A stretch of DNA of 6,534 nucleotides from positions 1-6,534 of the forward strand of contig JAKALC010000042.1 in the NCBI GenBank assembly GCA_021813335.1. The letters run 5' to 3'. Below the pieces are notes generated by a model. The model was not told the DNA's origin, did not search any database, and worked only from the letters and a program-made list of their open reading frames with translations. This stretch comes from a bacterium (GTDB lineage Bacteria > Patescibacteriota > Minisyncoccia > Phycocordibacterales > SBAW01). This document shows positions 1-4,276 of this stretch, one piece after another (the first letter of the stretch is position 1; each line of letters opens with the position of its first letter). A program made the translations under genes and the position numbers.

Positions 1-873
1 GGCTTTCGTCCGCGCGAGCGCTTCACGCGGCGTTCGGCGCCAGACAATGTTCGCCGTGCGCCGGAGGAATCGCCTCTGGCGCTTCGCGTATACGAGCTCC
101 CATCGCTCAAGTTTCGTTGCGAGCTCTTTCTTTGAAATTTTTCCGTCGAGATATTCCGCAAGGAATGCAAATTCGGCACCGAGCGCCTCATAGCGTTTTT
201 TTGAAAGCCGCGCGCGCAAGCGCCTCGCCTCGGCGACGAGGCCTCGTCGGAGATGCGCGTTCACGCGTTTGCGTATTGCGCGGAAATGTCCTGCGGGTGA
301 GGGGTTCGTGCCGAGCCACAGTACGTCGAGCACTCGATCACTCGCTGATGCGGTGCGCGGCGGCACGGCTCCGAGCGCTTCCGCTATCTCGATGGCGCGG
401 ATAAGCCGCACCTTATTGTGAGGGTCGATATCCGCCGCGCGGCGCGGGTCGAGCCGCTTGAGCAGCGTGAAAAGCTGCGGCGCCTCTTTGCGCGCGAGCT
501 TCGCTCGCAGCTTCGCGTTGGGCGCGACCTGCGGGAGAGGCGGATGGGAGAGGAGAGCGTCGGCATAGAACCCGGTGCCGCCGACCACGATAGGGACCTT
601 GCCGCGCCGCGCGATGTCCGCGATGAGCCGCGCGCCTTCGCGTGCAAAGCGCCCCGCGCTGTACTGTCGGCGAGGATCGGCGACGCGGAGAAGGTGATGG
701 GGGACGCCGCGCATCTCGGCCTTCCTCGGCGTGCCCGCGATGACGTCCATACCGCGGTAGATCTGCCGCGAATCGGCGGAGATGATCTCGCCGCGCAATT
801 TTCTGGCGAGTGCGACGCCGAGCGCCGTTTTTCCCGACGCTGTGGGTCCCACAATGGCGATGACTTTTTGCAT
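1..873 (-). CDS. miaA: tRNA dimethylallyltransferase MiaA (3' end cut by window edge)
   Basis: MiaA transfers a dimethylallyl group from DMAPP to N6 of A37 in tRNAs that read codons starting with U, which strengthens codon-anticodon pairing. The frame is open from an ATG at 871-873 to base 1 (291 codons, no stop). Visible motifs are Walker A GPTASGKT (residues 9-16), DSRQIYRGMD (34-43, with the catalytic Asp34), VPHHLL (57-62), VVGGTGFY (96-103), and near the end YAKRQRRFLRR, the counterpart of the family's YAxRQxTWFRxD. MiaA is usually about 300 residues, so only a short tail should be missing. The usual GYxE/GYRQ motif reads LGAEF at 231-235, a divergence I associate with CPR homologues but cannot verify here. 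Ribosome binding looks weak: AAGG lies 13 nt before the ATG. The gene follows pyrE on the same strand but is separated from it by an intrinsic terminator, and I found no convincing promoter in the short gap. Identity is seen from motifs and secure. Confidence 0.95.
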   Translation of the reverse strand, partial: MQKVIAIVGPTASGKTALGVALARKLRGEIISADSRQIYRGMDVIAGTPRKAEMRGVPHHLLRVADPRRQYSAGRFAREGARLIADIARRGKVPIVVGGTGFYADALLSHPPLPQVAPNAKLRAKLARKEAPQLFTLLKRLDPRRAADIDPHNKVRLIRAIEIAEALGAVPPRTASASDRVLDVLWLGTNPSPAGHFRAIRKRVNAHLRRGLVAEARRLRARLSKKRYEALGAEFAFLAEYLDGKISKKELATKLERWELVYAKRQRRFLRRTANIVWRRTPREALARTKA

Positions 874-902
874 AGAAACAACTGAACCTTATCGTATTTT
901 CG

Positions 903-932
903 ACAAAAGAAAAAGGCGGCCTATAGCCGCCT
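903..932 (-). terminator. Intrinsic terminator after pyrE
   Basis: A perfect 7-bp stem (914-920 with 926-932, AGGCGGC/GCCGCCT) has a 5-nt loop. Read on the minus strand it is followed by TTTTTCTTTTG. It lies 33 nt after the pyrE stop codon and ends about 30 nt before the miaA ATG, so it separates or attenuates transcription between the two genes. Confidence 0.85.
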
Positions 933-965
933 CGGTGGAAATGCTGCTTGTACCGCGGGAGCCGC

Positions 966-1697
966 TCAGGCCGCTCTCTGCGTCCCGGCGTATCTTTCGC
1001 GAGCGAGGTACTCGAGCACGGTCTTGCCGTCGCCGTGGCTGATCCTCTTCTCGCCGGCTCTCGCGAGTTCATCGACGATGCCGGCGAGCGTGAATGCCGC
1101 GTGAAGGCCGAAGCCCCGCTTCCGCAGATAATCGGCCCCGCCCTGCTCCCGGTCGACCAGTACGACGACGTCGCGCACCCGGTATCCGGCTTTGGTAAGG
1201 ACGCCGATGCCTTCGTCCTTGCTGCCTCCCGCGGTGATGAGATCGTCGACGACCAGGACGGTCGTCGTATCCCTGCCGCGGACCGGCGGGAGGCCGCCGT
1301 CGCTTTTGATGCCGGCGATCGCGCGCTTCTCGGCCGAGGTCTCTTTGCCGAGCACGAGGAGCGGGATCTCCATCCCGCAGCGTTTGGCCGCCACCGCAAA
1401 GGCGTAGGCGAGCGGCGTCCCCGCGTTCGGAAGGCCCGCGACGCCGTCGAACGGAAGATACTGCCGGCGCGCGAGGCACCACAGCGCGGCGCCGATCTCT
1501 CCCACGAGTTGGGGCGTCAAAGGCCCCGGTTTCGGATTGTCGGGCGTGCGCAGGTTGAGATAGATGGGCGAGAGCGGCGCCTGGGGCTGCGTCTCGTGGA
1601 TCTTCAATTTGAATCCCCCCTTGGTGTCGATCTTCACGGCGCCGGCGTCGAAAAGTCGAGCCGGTAGAGACGACTGGGAAGCGGTTTTCTTGATCAC
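966..1697 (-). CDS. pyrE: Orotate phosphoribosyltransferase
   Basis: OPRT joins orotate to PRPP, giving OMP and pyrophosphate, the fifth step of UMP synthesis. The 243-residue protein shows SPIYLNLR (43-50, OPRT/UMPS-type N-terminal motif), GVAGLPNAGTPLA (85-97, the family's VAGVAxGGIPLA region), a mobile catalytic-loop region with GKETSAEKR (117-125), the PRPP-binding loop VLVVDDLITAGGS (147-159, acidic pair Asp151-Asp152), and DREQGG (182-187), diagnostic for OPRT. It is somewhat longer than E. coli PyrE. The Arg that commonly precedes the loop Lys-Glu (RKE) is Gly117 here. I chose the GTG at 1695-1697 because a strong AAGGAGGG lies just upstream and no ATG competes. It is divergent to pyrF, with 167 bp between start codons, and ends in TGA followed by an intrinsic terminator. 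Its promoter is unclear; the best candidate (TATCGT, minus strand, near 1755-1760) lacks a good -35 box. Confidence 0.94.
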   Translation of the reverse strand: MIKKTASQSSLPARLFDAGAVKIDTKGGFKLKIHETQPQAPLSPIYLNLRTPDNPKPGPLTPQLVGEIGAALWCLARRQYLPFDGVAGLPNAGTPLAYAFAVAAKRCGMEIPLLVLGKETSAEKRAIAGIKSDGGLPPVRGRDTTTVLVVDDLITAGGSKDEGIGVLTKAGYRVRDVVVLVDREQGGADYLRKRGFGLHAAFTLAGIVDELARAGEKRISHGDGKTVLEYLARERYAGTQRAA

Positions 1698-1700
1698 GAT

Positions 1701-1709
1701 CCCTCCTTT
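1701..1709 (-). promoter_or_regulatory. Shine-Dalgarno site of pyrE
   Basis: On the minus strand AAAGGAGGG lies upstream of the GTG at 1697, with 4 nt between GGAGG and GTG. It fixes the non-ATG start of pyrE and matches the spacing used by pyrF across the same intergenic region. Confidence 0.85.
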
Positions 1710-1792
1710 GCGTTGTAACGGTTCGTCGAGGTGCTACGGATATCCGCAACGGACGATACCACTCTTCCTACGGGAATGGAAGCACTCGTCCC

Positions 1793-1821
1793 TTGCCGCC
1801 CGTCCGGGTGTCCGCTATAGT
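1793..1821 (+). promoter_or_regulatory. Sigma70-type promoter of pyrF
   Basis: TTGCCG (1793-1798) and TATAGT (1816-1821) are separated by 17 nt, four and five matches to the respective consensus boxes. Transcription would start near 1828, giving a leader of roughly 37 nt before the pyrF ATG. This rules out a start codon at 1793, which would lie inside the -35 box. No operator or riboswitch-like fold is evident in the short leader. Confidence 0.7.
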
Positions 1822-1852
1822 GCCTGCGGCTGCTCCGATCCCACAACACGCC

Positions 1853-1860
1853 AGAGGAGG
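1853..1860 (+). promoter_or_regulatory. Shine-Dalgarno site of pyrF
   Basis: AGAGGAGG followed by TCCT and ATG at 1865. It selects 1865 over the upstream in-frame start at 1793. Confidence 0.88.
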
Positions 1861-1864
1861 TCCT

Positions 1865-2602
1865 ATGGATCGAACGATCCAGCGCATCATCCCGTATGAC
1901 CGCAGCATCGTCGTCGCTGCGGATGTTTCGTCTCCAGCGGCCGCGGCGTTTCTCGCCGGGGCGCTCAAGGGCGTCAACCGCATCGGCGGCTTCAAGGTCG
2001 GCCTCGAACTCGGTCTCGCCGGGCTCAAGCAGACGGTCGATGCCATTCGCAATGTCGATCCGAACGCGGCGGTCATCTACGACCATCAGAAGGCCGGGAA
2101 CGATATCCCGGAGATGGGCGCCAAGTTCGCAAAACAGGTGAAGATGGCCGGCTGCGACGCGGCGATACTCTTCCCGTTCGCGGGGCCCGAGACGCAGGAG
2201 CGCTGGACGAAGGACTGCCAGGACGCCGGCCTCGGCATCATCGTGGGCGGCGTTATGACGCATCCGAAATTTCTCGTAAGCGAAGGCGGCTACATCGCCG
2301 ACGATGCGCCGGAGCGCATCGTCCGGCTTGCCTGCGCGCTCGGGGTCCGTGATTTCGTCGTGCCCGGCACGAAGATCGCCTGGGTCGAGAAGCTCCACGG
2401 CATCCTCGTCGAGGAGCTCGGCATCGCGAATTTCGTCCTCTATGCCCCGGGCTTCATCACTCAGGGCGGCGACATCAGCGAATGCGGGCGCGCCGCGGGG
2501 GCCTACTTCCATCCCATCGTGGGCCGCGACATTTACGGCAAGGCTACGGCCGCGGAAATGCGCGAAGCCGCGGTACGATTGGTGCGCGCGCTTTCGGCGT
2601 AG
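1865..2602 (+). CDS. pyrF: Orotidine 5'-phosphate decarboxylase, archaeal-like type
   Basis: OMPDC decarboxylates OMP to UMP, the last step of de novo UMP synthesis. The 245-residue protein (start set by a strong Shine-Dalgarno site) fits the TIM-barrel OMPDC order: AAD (Asp20, first strand), FKVGLEL (Lys44), DHQKAGNDIP (Asp73, Lys76, Asp80), MTHP (131-134), the phosphate-side APGFITQGGD (194-203, Gln200) and VGRDIY (219-224, Arg221). From memory, MTHP, ITQGGD and VGRDIY resemble the Methanothermobacter enzyme (MSHP, GAQGGD, VGRSIY) more than E. coli PyrF. The odd feature is the catalytic signature: the family has D-x-K-x-x-D, while here it is D-x-x-K-x-x-x-D, two residues longer. This may be a known subgroup or an altered active site; decarboxylase activity remains the best reading because the other ligands are kept and pyrE is adjacent and divergent. 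A terminator follows about 20 nt after the TAG stop. Confidence 0.88.
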   Translation: MDRTIQRIIPYDRSIVVAADVSSPAAAAFLAGALKGVNRIGGFKVGLELGLAGLKQTVDAIRNVDPNAAVIYDHQKAGNDIPEMGAKFAKQVKMAGCDAAILFPFAGPETQERWTKDCQDAGLGIIVGGVMTHPKFLVSEGGYIADDAPERIVRLACALGVRDFVVPGTKIAWVEKLHGILVEELGIANFVLYAPGFITQGGDISECGRAAGAYFHPIVGRDIYGKATAAEMREAAVRLVRALSA

Positions 2603-2619
2603 TATTGGAAAGCGTCATC

Positions 2620-2650
2620 AAAAACCCTGTCTCGGCAGGGTTTTTTCTTT
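2620..2650. terminator. Intrinsic terminator, probably bidirectional (pyrF and tRNA-Leu)
   Basis: The stem AAAACCCTG (2621-2629) pairs with CAGGGTTTT (2636-2644) around a 6-nt loop. The plus strand continues with a T-rich tract to 2650, terminating pyrF 18 nt after its stop. On the minus strand the GC stem is followed by five Ts (2624-2620), so it can also end the tRNA-Leu transcript, whose 3' end is at 2657. Confidence 0.85.
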
Positions 2651-2656
2651 CGTAAG

Positions 2657-2740
2657 TGGGCGAGGAGGGAGTCGAACCCTCACGACCTTGCGGTCACGCG
2701 ATTTTGAGTCGCGGTCGTCTACCAATTCCGACACTCGCCC
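2657..2740 (-). tRNA. tRNA-Leu, anticodon CAA
   Basis: An 84-nt class II tRNA on the minus strand. The acceptor stem GGGCGAG/CTCGCCC (7 bp) has discriminator A at 2657. The D arm has stem TCG/CGA with loop GAATTGGTAGA. The anticodon stem CGCGA/TCGCG holds loop CTCAAAA, so the anticodon is CAA, reading UUG. The long variable arm has stem GACC/GGTC and a GCAA tetraloop, as expected for Leu. The T arm is GAGGG-TTCGACT-CCCTC. CCA is not encoded (CTT follows the discriminator), so a CCA-adding enzyme is needed. Positions 36-38 are AAA, the MiaA target context, and miaA is in this window. It is transcribed away from parB. Confidence 0.97.
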
Positions 2741-2748
2741 GTCCACCC

Positions 2749-2762
2749 TACGGTATACCGTA
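2749..2762. repeat. 14-bp perfect palindrome in the tRNA-Leu/parB divergent region
   Basis: TACGGTATACCGTA is its own reverse complement. It overlaps the proposed -10 box of tRNA-Leu and lies about 60 bp before parB. It has no stem-loop plus T-tract character, so a protein-binding site is possible, but no known operator is recognised. It does not resemble the canonical parS TGTTTCACGTGAAACA. Confidence 0.5.
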
Positions 2763-2781
2763 CGGCGCAAAAAGTACATAA
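2752..2781 (-). promoter_or_regulatory. Possible promoter of tRNA-Leu
   Basis: On the minus strand TATACC (2757-2752) could be a -10 box, with initiation a few nt before the tRNA 5' end at 2740. The best -35 candidate is TTATGT (2781-2776, 18-nt spacer), which is poor. The -10 box lies inside a 14-bp perfect palindrome (2749-2762). Confidence 0.35.
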
Positions 2782-2787
2782 CGGCCC

Positions 2788-2816
2788 TTCTGTATGAACG
2801 TTTTTAACGATATACT
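2788..2816 (+). promoter_or_regulatory. Proposed promoter of parB abutting its ATG
   Basis: TATACT (2811-2816) is a good -10 box. TTCTGT (2788-2793) sits 17 nt upstream as a weak -35. The predicted transcription start falls at about 2823-2824, on the ATG itself, so the mRNA would be leaderless. No Shine-Dalgarno sequence precedes either candidate parB start, which supports this reading. Confidence 0.45.
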
Positions 2817-2823
2817 TCTCGTT

Positions 2824-3807
2824 ATGTCGTCAGCATTTTACGGGAACTCGATCTTCTGGGTCGAGGTCGAAAAGATAAAGCCGAATCCTTTCCAGCCGCG
2901 CCGCGAGTTCGAAGAGGCGAAACTGCGGGATCTCGCGAACTCCATCCGCCAATATGGCGTCCTACAGCCCCTCGTCGTCACGCGCCGCGAGACGCAGAAG
3001 GAAGACGGCGGGCTCGCGGCCGAGTATGAGCTCATCGCCGGCGAGCGGCGCTTGCGCGCGAGCCGGCTCGCGGGCCTCGCGCAGGTGCCCGTCATCATCA
3101 GGACCTCGGACGAGGGCGATCGCGCCAAGCTCGAACTCGCCATCATCGAGAACCTCCAGCGCGAAGACCTCAACCCCATCGACCGAGCCAAGGCGTTCGA
3201 CCGTCTCGTCAAGGAGTTCAGCTTCAAGCATACCGATATCGCTTCGCGCGTCGGCAAGAGCCGCGAATACGTTTCGAACACGATACGCCTCCTCCTTATG
3301 CCCGAGGAGATGCAGACGGCGCTCGCCGAAGGGCGCATCGCCGAGGGCCATACCCGCCCTCTGCTTATGCTCATCGACCGGCCGCAGGAACAGACGACCC
3401 TTTTTCGCGAGATAATGCTCAAGAAGATAACCGTGCGCGACGCAGAATCGATAGCGCGGCGCATCGCCTTCGATCGCGTGCGCAAGAAGGAGTATCTCTA
3501 CGCGCCGGAGATCCTCGAGATGGAAAAAGAGCTGACGGAAAAGCTCGGCACGCGCGTCGCCATCGAGCCCAAGGAGCACGGCGGCAAGCTCTCCATCGAT
3601 TTCTTCGGCGAGGACGATCTGCGCTCGCTCTTCGCGGCGCTCAACAGCTTGCTGGCCCAGCGCTCGGCCGTCCCGGGAGCGTCCGAAACCCCGGCCTCGG
3701 CCGAAGGCGGCGAGGCTTCTGCCGGCGCCGAAGCGCTCGACGACCGTTCTGCGCAAGAAAAAGAGGTCGACGAAAACACGTTCGACCCCGACAGTTTTTC
3801 CATCTGA
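2824..3807 (+). CDS. parB: ParB/Spo0J-family chromosome partition protein
   Basis: ParB proteins are CTP-dependent DNA clamps that load at parS and act with ParA to separate chromosome origins. In this 327-residue protein the N-terminal domain has PNPFQPRREF (20-29) and SIRQYGVLQPLVV (40-52). The CTP-binding motifs are GERRLRAS (73-80) and ENLQREDLNP (109-118). A helix-turn-helix follows at about 132-158 (HTDIASRVGKSREYVSNTIR). The C-terminal dimerisation segment (LTEKLGTRVAI to DDLRSLF) is about 235-275, and then comes a low-complexity, Ala/Glu/Ser-rich acidic tail (about 280-327). I chose ATG 2824 because a -10 box lies inside the extension from the alternative in-frame ATG at 2794 (10 more residues); neither has a Shine-Dalgarno site. 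parA is not adjacent, unlike the usual parAB pair: the upstream neighbour is tRNA-Leu, reading the other way. It ends in TGA and is convergent with the 95-residue gene. Confidence 0.92.
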   Translation: MSSAFYGNSIFWVEVEKIKPNPFQPRREFEEAKLRDLANSIRQYGVLQPLVVTRRETQKEDGGLAAEYELIAGERRLRASRLAGLAQVPVIIRTSDEGDRAKLELAIIENLQREDLNPIDRAKAFDRLVKEFSFKHTDIASRVGKSREYVSNTIRLLLMPEEMQTALAEGRIAEGHTRPLLMLIDRPQEQTTLFREIMLKKITVRDAESIARRIAFDRVRKKEYLYAPEILEMEKELTEKLGTRVAIEPKEHGGKLSIDFFGEDDLRSLFAALNSLLAQRSAVPGASETPASAEGGEASAGAEALDDRSAQEKEVDENTFDPDSFSI

Positions 3808-3810
3808 TTT

Positions 3811-3855
3811 GCGCGAAAAGAAAATGCGCTGAGCCCTCGCGAGGGCTCAGCGCAT
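3811..3855 (-). terminator. Terminator formed by a 32-bp perfect palindrome
   Basis: Bases 3824-3839 (ATGCGCTGAGCCCTCG) are the exact reverse complement of 3840-3855, giving a long GC-rich hairpin with a minimal loop. On the minus strand it is followed by TTTTCTTTTCG, making it an intrinsic terminator for the 3873-4160 gene, 17 nt after its stop. The plus side lacks a T-tract, so it is at best a weak terminator or a 3' stabilising hairpin for parB, whose stop is 16 nt before the palindrome. Confidence 0.85.
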
Positions 3856-3872
3856 AATGTCCGTGGCGCAGC

Positions 3873-4160
3873 TTACTTTTGCGCCGGAATGAACGTGTCG
3901 AGGAGAAGTACCTCGATATCCAGACGCAAGCCGGCGAGCGCGGACTTGATCTTTCCCCACTCGCTTAGGGGCGTATCTTTCGGCGCGACGATCCGCAAGA
4001 ACGGGCGGGCGCGCCCTTCGGTATCGATCACTCCGCTTGAGATGTTAGTGACGACCACGTCGTCGAGGTTCATCCCCGTGCTCCGCAGCGCGCACAGGAT
4101 CTGCTCCGCGCGCATCGCTGCTTGGCCCGAAGGCAATCCGTACAGCTCAATGTTCGGCAT
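3873..4160 (-). CDS. Conserved-looking 95-residue protein of unknown function
   Basis: I do not recognise a named family. The ATG at 4158-4160 is preceded by a G-rich AGGGGG ribosome-binding candidate about 8 nt upstream; a 64-codon upstream extension of the frame runs into the rsh coding region and is rejected. The protein begins MPNIELYG and ends with DIEVLLLDTFIPAQK. Predicted order is strand (3-9), helix (12-28), strand (34-46), strand (53-59), helix (65-78), strand (81-91), the beta-alpha-beta-beta-alpha-beta order of ferredoxin-like and tautomerase/MIF-like folds. Removal of Met1 would expose Pro2, as in tautomerases, but no further tautomerase residues can be assigned. No signal peptide or membrane segment is seen. 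It follows rsh on the same strand with a 116-bp gap that holds its own promoter, and it ends at a strong terminator, so it is probably a separate transcription unit. That it is a real gene is likely; its function is unknown. Confidence 0.8.
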   Translation of the reverse strand: MPNIELYGLPSGQAAMRAEQILCALRSTGMNLDDVVVTNISSGVIDTEGRARPFLRIVAPKDTPLSEWGKIKSALAGLRLDIEVLLLDTFIPAQK

Positions 4161-4201
4161 CCCGATTCCCCCCTGTTGTGATGTTCCGTATTCCGGCGGC
4201 A

Positions 4202-4229
4202 ACAATATCAGAAAAACAAAGTTCGTCAA
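4202..4229 (-). promoter_or_regulatory. Promoter of the 95-residue gene
   Basis: On the minus strand TTGACG (4229-4224), a 16-nt AT-rich spacer and TATTGT (4207-4202) form a good sigma70-type promoter. Transcription would start near 4195, giving a leader of about 35 nt before the ATG at 4160. The local AT content contrasts with the GC-rich surroundings. Confidence 0.6.
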
Positions 4230-4276
4230 TAGGCGGCAAAAACGATTCGTTCCCATCCCGTTCTTCGGGTGTGCGT

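Noticed and set aside
948..1667. 239-codon open frame on the plus strand
   Set aside because: In-register shadow of pyrE, whose OPRT motifs and Shine-Dalgarno site are clear.
1710..1790. Promoter for pyrE (TTCCAT-17-TATCGT on the minus strand)
   Set aside because: The -35 box matches the consensus at only two positions, so it is mentioned as a candidate under pyrE and not annotated.
1694..2512. 272-codon open frame on the minus strand
   Set aside because: In-register shadow of pyrF that also runs through the pyrF promoter and ends in the pyrE start region.
2304..2807. 167-codon open frame on the plus strand with a GGSRTLTTLRSRDFESRSS-like stretch
   Set aside because: That peptide is the translation of the antisense strand of tRNA-Leu. 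The frame overlaps pyrF and crosses a terminator, so it is not a gene.
2962..3756. 264-codon open frame on the minus strand
   Set aside because: In-register shadow of parB; no recognisable motifs.
4241..4272. Small hairpins (CCCG-AAGAA-CGGG and AACG-AAT-CGTT plus Ts) after the rsh stop
   Set aside because: The stems have only 4 bp, and just the second is followed by a short T-run. This is too weak to call an intrinsic terminator.
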